Shown here: one piece after another, positions 1 through 10,299 of the stretch
Layout of the letters: each line of letters opens with the position of its first letter
Position numbering within the stretch: position 1 is the stretch's first letter
NCBI GenBank assembly: GCA_032164295.1
Contig: JAJHTX010000007.1
Span: 1,524,501 to 1,588,500, forward strand
DNA: 64,000 nt
DNA from: Inonotus obliquus
Lineage: Eukaryota > Basidiomycota > Agaricomycetes > Hymenochaetales > Hymenochaetaceae
Reading direction: 5' to 3'
Translations under genes and position numbers: made by a program
Notes under the pieces: model-generated
Database searches by the model: none
What the model saw: the letters and a program-made list of their open reading frames with translations, nothing else
Told to the model about the DNA's origin: nothing

Positions 1-1310
1 TCACTTGTAATTGAGCAACCTCTGACCGAATTATTGGTTCGGTTAATTGTTGTTGTTGTTGAGCGCTGTTGTCTTGTGATGATGATGCGTCGATATTGTT
101 ATTACCGCCGAGGGAAGAAGATTGCGTAGAGCCCGAAGGTCCACTTGGTGGGGAAGAAGGATCCTGGGTAGGCCTCCTTGCTCGGAAGAGCCGAGGTCGC
201 CAATTCTGATTATTCACAAATCCAAGCGAAGCTGATCGTAAGAACCCTTGTCGAGGAGGGGGCGAAACGGGAGGTTGTTGTCCCGATCCAGTTAACCTGT
301 CGTGTTGTATCCTAACCGACACTGGCTATAAACAGCACAAAGTACGTTAAATGTGTCAAACGGTCGACAAGGCAACAGACAAGTACAGAGTGCCAACTCA
401 CCATCAAGCTCTCCCATTTCGTCTCAAGGGATACATCCTCTGGCGGGGCGAGATGGGAGTCCCACATCTTCGGCTTCTCACCAAAATCGATCCGTCTTCG
501 TCCTCCAGGACCTCCAAACCCACCACCATGACCTGATCCCAACCCGCCTAATCCTCTTGCATCTCCAGCAGGATGCTCGGGGAGTACAATACCCTCTGCG
601 AGTGCTTCTTGTACTCGACGCTGAAACCGTCTACGGATGATGAGAGAGCGGATGACGATCGCGCATGAGATGGCTAGTAAGAGTAGGAGAGTTGCGAGGA
701 ACGTGAAGCTGTTTACGACATATGAAGACATTTGGTGGATGAAGGAGTAAGTCAGTAAGAGGTTGAGTTGAGTAGGAGGAGGAGGAGATGAAAGTAAGAA
801 GCAGAGAAACGGAGAGGATCGGCGCTGAGACAACATCAATGGATCATCAGTCTCGGATGAATCAAAATAATAAAACATAGATAAGCCTCCTGAATATTCA
901 GGACCAGGGCAATTCAGAATCCGTCTCAGGGTGCCCAAGGGACCACACACAGGGTTACTGTAATGTGCTCCCGCCGTGTAATCAAGGGCTGATCATCAAA
1001 AGCATACAGCGAGAACTCAAAAGAAATAAACCAAAAGCAGCAGATAACAGGAGACGGAAAAAAAAGATCTAATTGAGATGATTGAAATGTGTACGTACAG
1101 ATAAAGCGAGGATGTAGTTGCAAAATTGGGTGTATCATCACCGCTAGGTGTCTCTGTGGGAGAGGGTAGAGGGGTCGTAAAGAAATCGTTGTCGGTTTCA
1201 GTCTGGAGTACAGTTGCTGATGGGTCGGCGAGTTCCAGTGTCGGTGACGTCGACGGCGCAGGAGTAGGCGTCGATGAAAGGGAGGATATATCTGAACTTG
1301 ATTCACTCAT
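1..1310 (-). CDS. single-pass membrane protein, C-terminus beyond window edge
   Basis: Three exons on the minus strand: 1310-1099, 708-402 and 325-1, running off the left edge (844 nt, about 281 residues visible). Phases agree at both introns (donor GTACGT to acceptor AACAG; GTGAGT to TTATAG). The N-terminus is Ser/Thr/Pro-rich. One hydrophobic span follows at about residues 71-95, starting FTFLATLLLLL, and then a basic stretch (RRRFQRR), so a single-pass protein with a cytosolic tail is likely. The tail is glycine-rich, then carries a PKMWD motif, and turns Gln/Ser/Pro-rich towards the edge. I recognise this layout as an uncharacterised Agaricomycete family and cannot assign a function. The first intron is long for this genome (390 nt), so a small extra exon there cannot be excluded. 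It is divergent from the transporter at 1646. Confidence 0.75.
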
Positions 1311-1645
1311 TGTGGGTTGTGCGTATGCGTTGAGAAAGGGAGCGTGACTACATGAAGGGTGTGATAAGAAGGGTTACTCTGCTGGGGACGTTGCGCCGTT
1401 GCGTCGTCCGAGACAGCACATCGCACTCATCCCCGACTACTCCTTATGACTAATAAACACACTCTTCACACCGCGGATGCAGTTACTGCTATGGATTATC
1501 GGTATTATAGCGGACAACCAAATGTCGTTGACTACATGCACCAGTCGCACGTTACGGCATTCATATGTGCATAGCGGCTAATAGCATCCCAACAGCCAGC
1601 TTGCGGCAATGCACTCAACGCACACCTCTTTCGACGTTCAGGCCA
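1311..1645. promoter_or_regulatory. shared intergenic promoter region between divergent genes
   Basis: The 335 nt lie between the start codons of the membrane protein (minus) and the SSU1-type transporter (plus), so both promoters must be here. I see no clear TATA box. An in-frame ATG at 1565 could extend the transporter N-terminus by 27 residues. The start at 1646 is preferred because the shorter N-terminus fits the family better. Confidence 0.4.
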
Positions 1646-3248
1646 ATGTACGCCCTCTCGACTACTGCTGCCGGGCCCTCTCTGTCGTTGAAGGAGTATA
1701 TTCGGTACGTCTTCGCTCCCGTCTATTCGCTACAACTCATCTTTCTTCTTCAGACGATTCACTCCAGCATGGCATGCAGCAATAATGGGTACGCCTCCTC
1801 TTCCCTCCGTTCGTTCTTCCTTTCACTCAATACGCATTCGAATGTAGGCACAGGGGCGATAACAATCCTCTTCAACGTCTTCCCTTATGGTTCTCAGACG
1901 CACCGAGCCTTCCAAATAACCTCTCTCATTTTCCTCGTCCTCAACACCCTCCTCTTCCTCCTCTTCACCAGCATCACTCTCGCTCGATATATTCTCTTTC
2001 CGGAATTATGGCCTGCTATGATCCGTCACCCAACACAAAGCCTATTTATAGGTTGCTTCCCAATGGGATTCGCTACAATTCTCATTTCTGCTATTAATGT
2101 CGTCTATGGATATTTTGGAGTTGGAGGCGAGGCTTTCGTGTACGCGCTCTGGATTATGTGGTGGGTTGATGTAGCCGTTTCGGTGTTGATTTGCTTCGGA
2201 CAGCTGTATTTTATGTAAGTTCAGCATTCATCCTGTCTGTGAAGTTTACAATATGCTGATGGGAACGAGACCACCATTTACAGGTTCACCCGGCAAACAC
2301 ATTCCCTCTCCCGAATGACTCTAATCTGGCTCTTGCCCATCGTAACCCTCATCGTCATCTCAGCAGCGGGCGGAGTCATCGCCCAATCCCTCTACTCTTT
2401 CAGACCAATTTCATCCTCAACATTATCACGCATCTATCTTACACTCGCAACATGCACTCTTCTCGTCACAATCGGTATTCTGCTTTCCCTCTCCGTCATC
2501 TCCATTTACATTCTACGAGTAATGATATACAAAATCCCTAACGGAAACGCTATCTTCACTGCCTTCCTACCCCTCGGTCCTCTTGGTCAAGCAGGGTTCA
2601 CCTTCGTCCTCCTAGGCGAAGTGTCACGACAAGTCTTTCCCCTCCCTTCATCCACCCTATCCTCCGGAAACCTAACAAGTGATATCTTCTCAAACCCATA
2701 CACAGGACACGTCCTATATGTCCTCAGCTGGATGCTAGGCTTTCTTCTATGGAGCTTCGCAACATGCTGGGTCATCATAGGCTTTCTCGCACTCTCCGAC
2801 GTTCTCATCATAAAGAAAAATCCCAAAACCTCTCTTCCTCCTTTCAAAGTAACTTTCTGGGGTATGATTTTCCCAAACGTAAGTGCGCATATACCCCCTT
2901 TTTTTCCAAGCTAACACACGCGCTACCTTCACCCTCGCCTTTCTCTTTCATCCCTCCATCAATGGCCATTCTTTTCACCAGGGCGTATACGCAAACCTAA
3001 CAATCCGTCTCTCGCATTCAACCACATCCAAAATCCTCCAAATATGGGGGACGATCTACTCAATCCTAACACTCTCACTCTGGTTATATGCTTTCACGCG
3101 TACAATCATAACTATCCGAGATGGCTCAGTGTTTGAAGAGTTAGCGTCAGCAACGGAACCAGCGGAGGGCCAGGACGGGGCGCGAGGACAAGAACGAGAG
3201 GAGATGGAGATGGAAAGGGACATGGAGGGTATTACCTCGAGGGAATGA
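1646..3248 (+). CDS. SSU1/TDT-family membrane transporter (sulfite efflux or dicarboxylate type)
   Basis: Five exons: 1646-1704, 1754-1788, 1848-2214, 2284-2878 and 2982-3248, giving 440 aa. All phases fit; the 35-nt second exon restores RRFTPAWHAAIMGTGAI, the family's opening motif. About ten hydrophobic spans follow. Family landmarks are FPYG after the first span, KIPNGNAIF and LGPLGQAGF near the middle, and FWGMIFPNGVYA near the end, the same order as in yeast Ssu1. The C-terminal tail is acidic and basic (about residues 410-440). Members of the tellurite-resistance/dicarboxylate (TDT) family export sulfite or carry C4-dicarboxylates at the plasma membrane; which substrate applies here cannot be read from sequence. 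Divergent from the neighbour ending at 1310. Confidence 0.88.
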
Positions 3249-3507
3249 GGACGGAGACGAGGGCATGAAATAAGGACCAGCATGGAATATCCATCATCAT
3301 TATCGGAAGATATCTACGACGTCCGAATACTATCCGTATGCCTACCTATTCTTGTACGCGCTGTGGATAGACCTCTATACACCCACTTCTTTTGAAGAGT
3401 GGGACATTCGTACAACCCAATATAAAAGCAGTCCAACAATTTACCACGAAAAGCAGCTCCGGACTTGAAAGTCATTAATCGGAAGTCCCAATAGTATATA
3501 AAAGAGG

Positions 3508-3513
3508 AAAAAA
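3508..3513 (-). terminator. RNA polymerase III terminator of the tRNA
   Basis: Six consecutive A residues on the plus strand are T6 on the tRNA strand, 14 nt past the discriminator base. This is a normal distance and strength for Pol III termination. Confidence 0.75.
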
Positions 3514-3527
3514 CCAGATCCTCTACA

Positions 3528-3617
3528 TCTCCGGAGCCGGAGTCGAACCAGCGACCCTCAGATTCTTCTGAATCCCAATTATAGTCTGATGCTCTAAACC
3601 AACTGAGCTATCCAGAG
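3528..3617 (-). tRNA. tRNA-Tyr-like gene with 15-nt intron and anticodon ATA
   Basis: A complete cloverleaf reads on the minus strand from 3617 to 3528. The acceptor stem is CTCTGGA/TCCGGAG with discriminator A73. The D stem is GCTC/GAGC, the anticodon stem TCAGA/TCTGA, and the T stem GCTGG/CCGGC with loop TTCGACT. The A box (TAGCTCAGTTGG) and B box (GGTTCGACTCC) are intact. The loop reads C-T-A-T-A-A followed by a 15-nt intron at the canonical 37/38 position. The C1-G72 pair, A73, the obligatory intron and the overall resemblance to yeast tRNA-Tyr argue for tyrosine. The anticodon is ATA, however, where GTA is expected. Six T residues follow as a Pol III terminator. Confidence 0.8.
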
Positions 3618-3649
3618 AGGTAACTTTAGTCATCATCATCACCTAGTAT

Positions 3650-5659
3650 GTGAGTTGTTGTTCCATGTATGCATTATTGCATTGCTCAGTCATCATGTTG
3701 TGCACTCATTGGTGCCTACCTAGGAGATTGAAAGAAGTGCACTTTGGGATTCTGTTTCTGGAAGAGATTATGCCTTTGATGATACCTGCTGATTCTGATC
3801 AATAAATCTTTATGACGATTGATTAAGGTTTGTAGTTTTACGTAATCTCCCGTGGGCATTCTCAGCACAGGACTCATCTCTCAATCCACAGGCTAAGTTT
3901 CACCGTGTCGTTCAGCGTCAAGAGTATCAAAAGACAATGATCTATATTTTTAACTACTGATCCAGTCTCAATCATTTGTGAGTACAGCGGATCTATCGTA
4001 TGCGATTTGTCTGACCGCTTTGTACCCGCTTTGTGATAGGATGGAGACGGGTTCGATGTCATCTTCTGTAGCAGCATAGACGTCCACGTCGTCCCCTTAT
4101 ACATGGGCCAAGGACTCTCCTAAACCCACATCCTCAGCTTCGATATGCTCTCAGTCTCCAGCTCCAGCTGTTTCTCAATCCCAGTCAGTCTTAGTCGCAT
4201 TTGAGGAGATCATCACAACTTGGAAGGAATGCTGTCGGAATTGCGAGCAGGTCGAAAATGCAGCAGGTCCGTAGACAGTGCGTCAAGTGATAACTCACCC
4301 CCCCCTTCTTCACCACTGGTGCGCTCATCACCTCTTACAAAATCGGAATCTTGACCTGTGCAATCGTTTGGCTCCATAGAAGCCATACATATCAGCATGT
4401 CAACGATGGCAAAGCCATCGCTAGCATCTAGCACTTCGAATCGGTCGTTATCCGCACTCGCTATGACATCGACAAGGAGTATACTGGATACGACCCGCCA
4501 CAACGCGCAAAGCAAAAGTCAATGTCTTGTTGTTTCTCCAGGGAAGTGGGGGTGATATAAAGACTTCGTCCCCTATAGGTGCATCCTTACCTGTGAGTGT
4601 CGCTTCCGCCATGACATTTGAATACCTTTTCACCTACTATTCCTTCTCCGCGCAATTCGCAAAATCAAAATACACCCGGCCAAGCAGACTCCAGACCCCA
4701 TCCTCATGCTCAATCGTATCCACATCATCAACATCCTCAACAGTATCTACCTCCCTTGTTCCTTCGGGTGTGCGAGACTCGAGTGTCAGAAGCATTCCGA
4801 TTACGGAGACCAACCCTGACGTGTTTGCAGACTACAGTACATACCATGTACGATATACCGCACAACCAGTTATCAGACTCGTGGACTTCCTCTTCACCAT
4901 CCGCTTCTTCCTCATCTTCCCCGTTCGCCCGATTACCAATGGGTGATGCTGAATGGCGCTCGAGGCCAACCTCTGGTGGATATCGGCCATTCTGGTCCGA
5001 ATGGCAGTGACAAGCCTCGATGTATCTTCAATGGTCGGAAAGTCCGATTATCAACACTACATGCATTATCCTCCATACTGATCACAACCGTACGCGGGCC
5101 GAGGACAGCTGATGCTGAAGGTGTCTCGAATGCCTCTTCTTTCGCATTCGGACCCCCCTCAAACCGGCGCACGTGCTGCGCAAAGTAAATTCATTAGTTC
5201 TCAATATGGTTATATGCACTCTTTGCGCAATGCCCTGTCAGCGCCATCCCATCCACTCTCAGGGCATGTAAAACCACAGCGATGTAGATAAACATCTCAA
5301 TTATTATCCTTCAAAATAATCGAAAAAGGGGCGAAATCGTGCAGTTTACGAGCTGAGAGATATTAACGAGTTTGTAGAAAATATGTCACCCAAAGGGACA
5401 TCGAGCAAAACATCGAGCAAAGGAACACCAAGCAAAACACCAAGCAAAGGAACAAGCTGAGTAAGATATAAGAGAAGAAGGGGCCCCGGGTGAGGTCGCA
5501 TTGAAACTCAAAGCACCCCAGTCACAGAACCAAATATGTAAGGTAAGAAGAGAGCTCGATTCAACACAGGGAGGGAACATAACTCACATCTTATCTCTAT
5601 CTCAGATATATCTACATTGCAGAAGACGGATGTTTCTGACCTCCTTTGTTCCCAGCAGC
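3650..5659. other. no confident gene
   Basis: Several short open frames occur on both strands, for example plus 4612-4946 and minus 4213-4515. None has a recognisable motif, a consistent splice structure or a family landmark. The stretch 4640-4950 reads Ser/Pro/His-rich in two frames at once, as expected of low-complexity non-coding DNA. It may hold a decayed gene. Confidence 0.4.
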
Positions 5660-6092
5660 ATGGCGACGCTGACTGTGCCTTCGCTGCGGCATGTGGATCT
5701 TCAAGGTAAGTGTGCTCTCAGCGATATTACAATGCTGTGAACTCAGAGGAACCTCCTTTTCATTTAGATGGTTACTCGTATACTATAGAAAGAGATCTGA
5801 CGCAACAAAGCGTTCAAAAACGATATAAAGGAACGAGTGAGTCCGAGTCAGTATTGTGTGTCATATTGTCTGTTTCTGATGTCCGGCTCTTGCTGAATAG
5901 TCTTCGACGAGGACGGCGAGTTGTTGCAGATAGTGCACGGGTCTACCGATGAACTAGCCGAAGAGAATGTCAAGAAGGCCCTTAGAGGATTAAGGTCCAA
6001 AGAACGTAAGTGCACTCTTACCGTTATAAACACCGCAATCTCAGAGGAACACCCTTTTTCCTTTAGACTACGATTTCAGACCTAGGTCCTAA
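5660..6092 (+). CDS. small exon-repeat family protein, single-unit member (family member 1)
   Basis: Four exons (5660-5705, 5768-5836, 5901-6005, 6067-6092) splice to 81 codons plus stop with every phase agreeing. The protein begins MATLTVPSL. It contains one copy of a unit of about 45-50 residues: an aromatic-x-x-I-E start (YTIERD), a phase-1 intron after YKGT, an acidic middle (IFDEDGE) and a helical Val/Ile-spaced end (VKKALRGL). The same unit, with the intron at the same place and phase, recurs at 14.5 kb and 18.3 kb and partly at 16.8 kb. The introns of these copies also resemble each other (for example AACGTAAGTGC... to ...TTTCCTTTAG). I know no named domain that matches. It is likely soluble; function unknown. 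The TAA stop lies 2 nt before a transposon-type terminal repeat at 6095. Confidence 0.6.
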
Positions 6093-6094
6093 GG

Positions 6095-6850
6095 TAGGGC
6101 TCCGCACCGGAGCGGATATCCCGGATAAGATACGGCGGATCCGCTATCCGCCTGGATGCGGATGGAGATTTGGAGAAATATCTGGGCATATACAGTAATT
6201 CACCACTCCTCTAGAATACTATGAGAGCTATGTAGTAATTTGTTTTTGCAGTCGAAAATGCAGAGGAAAATTCACTATGTCCGTCGGAAAAATCAGGCTA
6301 AATGCATCAAAAACCACTCCTCTGAACACCTGGCAACATAATGTAATTTGTAGTGCCGATCTCGGCTAATTTTGAGAGGTAATCTTTTACGTCATCGAGT
6401 GTTGTTACTTTCCCTTCAGTTTTATGGACTGTCGACCATTGTCCATCCATTTAAAATTTCATCTCCAGCCTGATTCACTTGAGAAAGTACTCATTGGATA
6501 AGTGAGATGGCAGGCAATTAGTAAATGTACTCAGACCTCTCCATAATCTGGTCAATATGATCAACTGAGTGTACTTTAGTCAAATTTTCTTCTAATTTTT
6601 GCAGTGTTGATTTTTTTACTCTCCATCTACTTGACTGATTCACATAAAACTTTCCAGATGTGCATATCATGTACATTCAGACCTACAATTATTTTTTCAA
6701 GTGAGGAGATAAAGAATTGCAAGAGAAAATGGAGGGTGTTCAGAGAAGTGGTGGTGTTTAGAGGAGTGATGAATTACTGTATTTACGCATGGAACCGGAT
6801 ATGATGTTGGAAATCTGTCATATCTGTGCTTATACAGCATCTACCTTGGG
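6095..6850. mobile_element. fold-back/MITE-like element, hAT-type left terminus
   Basis: The left edge TAGGGCTCCG (6095-6104) matches the terminal repeat of the 181-bp element at 31498. Inside, 6190-6213 and 6759-6782 are inverted copies with one mismatch in 24 nt. A sub-terminal CCACTCCTCT motif recurs at about 6204 and 6305, and inverted at about 6740-6770. There is no long ORF. I could not place the right terminus or a target-site duplication, so the right boundary is approximate. Confidence 0.45.
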
Positions 6851-7034
6851 GGAGGTAAAGGATGATTAAAAAATGACGGAATATGTAAAATTTGAGTAGT
6901 TGAATAATCCTCAAAGAGTTCAAACCTTTTGTGAGCTGGAATTTGAATTTGTTTCACTCTCTCCTTGCTATATCAAGTAATTAAACCCTAAAAAATGATT
7001 GGTCAGATACTACTGCCAAGAATAAGTGAAGGTG

Positions 7035-7860
7035 ATAGCGGGATGTTAAAGGAAAATACCGGAGGCTACAATTGATATGGGCTTAATTCTGCGATTCTAC
7101 CACTTCTTCCAATTAACAATACTTCTGCAATTCTACCGCTTCTTACTTCTCTTCGGACCACAGTACTTCTGCCGTCCTATCTACACCTGCTGTTCGGATG
7201 AAGTACCAGGCTTCTGTGATTCGACAAGGCTAAGATCGATTGAGAACTGGTCCTGCATGCTTTAAGCCAGACTTCTGAGCCAATACCGAATCACCAATTC
7301 TTACGCCCATCTTCCATCACAGTACCAAACCACCAAGCTTCGATACCAATGATATCGATACCATACCGTCCACCCATCCTGATACTGACATTTAATAGTC
7401 CACCATTAGTTGATACTACGCTCTCGACAGCCCTAACTGAGAGAAAGGTCACAAGCTGCAATCAGTCTGCCCTACATTGCTGCGAAGAGTTAGATCAAGT
7501 GTCAAAGCTCCAAGTCCGACAGTCCACCTTTCCAAACTGCCACGCATCGATACCGATGATACTGGTGTTGATACCGGTGGCCCACTCCGATACCAAAGTT
7601 CGTGACATGTGCTAGGTTGATACTGCACCCTCGAAGATCTATGTCGAGAGGAAGGTTGGGAAATGAATCAGATTTACCATATGCTGCTTCAATCTTGGAG
7701 GAGACCATTGATCCGACTCGGAAGCGAAGTGAAGCAATGCCCAGTCGAGCCAGGCAATGTGTACTGATAGATATCAAGGGGCACGAGCAATCTTATTGAT
7801 GCCTAGGGACGATCCCAGCATACTGATTGGTACCGAGCGATAGAATACTCCAATGCCAAG
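7035..7860. repeat. direct repeat unit 1, CpG-depleted copy
   Basis: Aligns throughout with 7861-8655 (shared landmarks: ACCGGAGGCTAC, GGGCTTAATTCTGCGATTC, GGTTGGGTT). Where the two copies differ, this one mostly carries TG or CA in place of CG. For example CGATCGAT is read CAATTGAT and CACGGTAC is read CACAGTAC. The unit is packed with GATACC/GGTATC words and has no plausible coding frame. Confidence 0.75.
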
Positions 7861-8655
7861 GTTGGGTTATACCGATAAAGAGGAATACCGGAGGCTACGA
7901 TCGATATGGGCTTAATTCTGCGATTCTACCGCTTCTTCCAATTAACAATACTTCTGCGATTCTACCGCTTCTTACTTCTCTTCGGACCACGGTACTTCTG
8001 CCGTCCTATCTACGCCTGCGGTTCCAACAAAGTACGAGGCTTCTGCGATTCGACAAGGCTAAGAACGATTGAGAACTGGTCCACTTCTGCGCCAATACCG
8101 AATCACCAATCCCTACGCCCGTCTTCCATCATAGTACCGAACCACCAGACTTCGATACCGATGATACCGATACCGTACCGTCCACCCGTCCTGATACCGA
8201 CGCTTAATACTCCACACCTAGTCGATACTACGCCCTCGACAGCCCATACCATAGAAAAAGGCTCACAAAGCTGCACTCGGTCTGCCATACGTTGCTGCGA
8301 AGAGTTGGATCATGGTCGAGGCTCCAAGCCCGACGGTATGCCCTTCCGAACCGCCATGCATCGATACCGACGATACCGGTGTTGATACCGATGGTCCGAT
8401 CCGGTACCGAAGTTCGTTACGTGTGCTAGGTCGAGACCACGCCATCGGAGATCTACGTCGAGAGGAAGGTTGGGAAATGAATCAAGTCCACCGTACGCTG
8501 CTTCGATCTCGGAGGGGAAGCCAAGCAATGCCCAGTCGAGTCAGGCGACGCGTACCGGTCGATATCGAGGGGCTAGAGCGATGCTCAGGGACGATCCCAG
8601 GGTACTGATTGGTACCGAACGGTAGAGTACCCCATTGCCAAGGTTGGGTTGTACC
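7861..8655. repeat. direct repeat unit 2, CpG-retaining copy
   Basis: Tandem partner of 7035-7860 that keeps the CG dinucleotides. It is rich in CGATACCG-type words, with a run near 8150-8200 of consecutive GATACCGATACCGT motifs. It runs directly into the second repeat family at 8656. I see no gene. Confidence 0.75.
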
Positions 8656-9180
8656 GACACGTCAACATCGGAGCACGCCGTCCGATCGATCGGTAGACAC
8701 CCAGACTGACGCCGCACGGATCATGATACCGGAACAAAGGTAAATCAGGATGACGTGCTTCTCCTACGACAGGGACATCGCCAGGAGCGCCCATGCGGTA
8801 GCTTGAGACACGTCCTTAATTTAGCGCTGGTCGACGTCGGTATCGCCGCCCTACCTCGGTATCACTCGTCGTGAGTTTTCATTGGGTTCTTGTCTTGTCC
8901 CACCCTATTCTTAGCTACCCCCTGATAAAACTTCTTATTCATTCATCATCTTATGTTTCCCCTGATTGTAATTTTACATTCAATTCGACCTTATGTTCCA
9001 TTTCTTGTACCGGATTACGGTACGATTCGACTTGTAAAAACCCCCCATTTGGTATCTTGAATGGCTACGGTATTATGGTATTTATAGCCTGCATATGGTA
9101 TTTATAGCCTGCATGTTCTACTGTAGCAAACCAGCTAATCTGAGAGGAACTTCCAGAGTGAAGGTCCGGGTTTTGCTCAT
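8656..9180. repeat. second direct repeat family, CpG-retaining copy
   Basis: Matches 9590-10135 from ACGTCAACATCGG through TGAGTTTTCATTGG to GCAAACCAGCTAATCTGAGAGGA. A duplicated GGTATTTATAGCCTGCAT occurs near 9080-9115. Its position behind unit 2 suggests that 7861-9180 was one element with truncated relatives on both sides. It resembles an LTR or non-autonomous element, but no terminal repeat or coding sequence was found. Confidence 0.65.
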
Positions 9181-9589
9181 CCCGTTCAAGTCCCCGTTCG
9201 TTCGTCTCATCTCGTAGTCACCGGTATCGATACCGGTAGTCGTCGTTCTCGTCTTCGTCGCCCTCGTCTCTCGTCTCACGACCAGTCCCATCAGAAACAC
9301 CTCCTCAGCTCGCTTCCTCTACTGCTTCGTTCTCTCTACCGTAATACCGGACACCAGACGACTCGGTATCGACGGATTCGTCTCGGTATTGATCGTCTCC
9401 TGATACCTCTCCTCTTGAGCGGTCACCTATAGTCTCCTGTACTCATCAATCCAGCCAGGCCCTACTATTCTCTCTTGACGACTTGTCTGTGACTGTACGA
9501 CTTAGTACCGCCACGTACCGGCCCTCCCAACGCATCTAAATCGTACCCCCCTCATCCGGTATTTCTAATACCGGCCGCGTTCTCGTACA
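9181..9589. other. repeat spacer with palindromic GGTATCGATACCGG words
   Basis: About 400 nt between repeat copies. It contains near-perfect short palindromes such as GGTATCGATACCGG at about 9221 and many TC-rich words. There is no ORF with support. Confidence 0.4.
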
Positions 9590-10135
9590 TTCACCGACAT
9601 GTCAACATCGGCGCACACTGTCCAATTGCTCGGTAGATGCCCAGACTGATGCTGCACAGATCATAATACCAGAACAAAGGTAAATCTGGATGATGTACTT
9701 CTCCAGAGAAGAAGACAACAGGGCCATTGTCAGGAGCACCCTTGCGATAGCTTGAAATACATCCTTACTTTAGCGCTGGTCGACATCGGTACCACCACCC
9801 TACCTCGGTATCATTTGTCATGAGTTTTCATTGGATTCTTGTCTTGTCCCACCCTATTCTTAGCTACCTCCTGATAAAACTTCTTATTCATTTGTCATCT
9901 TATGTTTCTCCTGATTATATTTTTATATTTATTTTGACCTTATGTTTCCCTTCTTGTACCAGATTGTGGTACAATTTGACTTGTAAAATTCCTCATTTGA
10001 TATCCTGAATGGCTATGGTATTATGGTATTTATAGTCTGCATGTTCTATCATAGCAAACTAGCTAATCTGAGAGGAGCTTCCAGAGGGAAGATCTGGGTT
10101 TTGCTCATCTCGTTCAAGTCCCAGTTCGCTCGTCT
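9590..10135. repeat. second direct repeat family, CpG-depleted copy
   Basis: Decayed partner of 8656-9180. Differences are again biased to CG changing to TG or CA (GTCGACGTCGG read as GTCGACATCGG; CACTCGTCGTGAG read as CATTTGTCATGAG). It has a small extra segment near 9700. Non-coding. Confidence 0.65.
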
Positions 10136-10139
10136 CTGT

Positions 10140-10285
10140 TAGAAATCTGCTCTCGTAAGCATCATTCCTAACCTTCTTTTTTCTTTTTCGTCATCTCTTC
10201 CTTTTATCTTCCAACGTTGTGACTCGAACCCACGACCTCTCACTCCTTCCTTTCCTATTAGATAATGACTGAACCGCTGACTGAC
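10140..10285 (-). repeat. tRNA-derived SINE-like sequence (tentative)
   Basis: On the minus strand a good B box (GGGTTCGAGTC, about 10205-10216) lies about 45-50 nt downstream of a weak A box-like stretch (GCGGTTCAGTCATT, about 10262-10276). An A-rich stretch of about 70 nt (GATGACGAAAAAGAAAAAAG) follows. That order is typical of a tRNA-derived SINE head. No cloverleaf folds, so it is not a functional tRNA. Without a second copy in this window the call stays weak. Confidence 0.3.
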
Positions 10286-10299
10286 ACTTGTTGGTCTGT

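Noticed and set aside
3528..3617. Reading the tRNA as Ile(UAU) because the loop contains TAT
   Set aside because: Taking TAT as the anticodon would put C at position 33, where U is universal. The C1-G72 pair, A73 and intron position match tyrosine tRNA.
4612..5010. Ser/Pro/His-rich open frames as a gene
   Set aside because: Two overlapping frames look equally low-complexity; no splice structure, no motif, no clear start.
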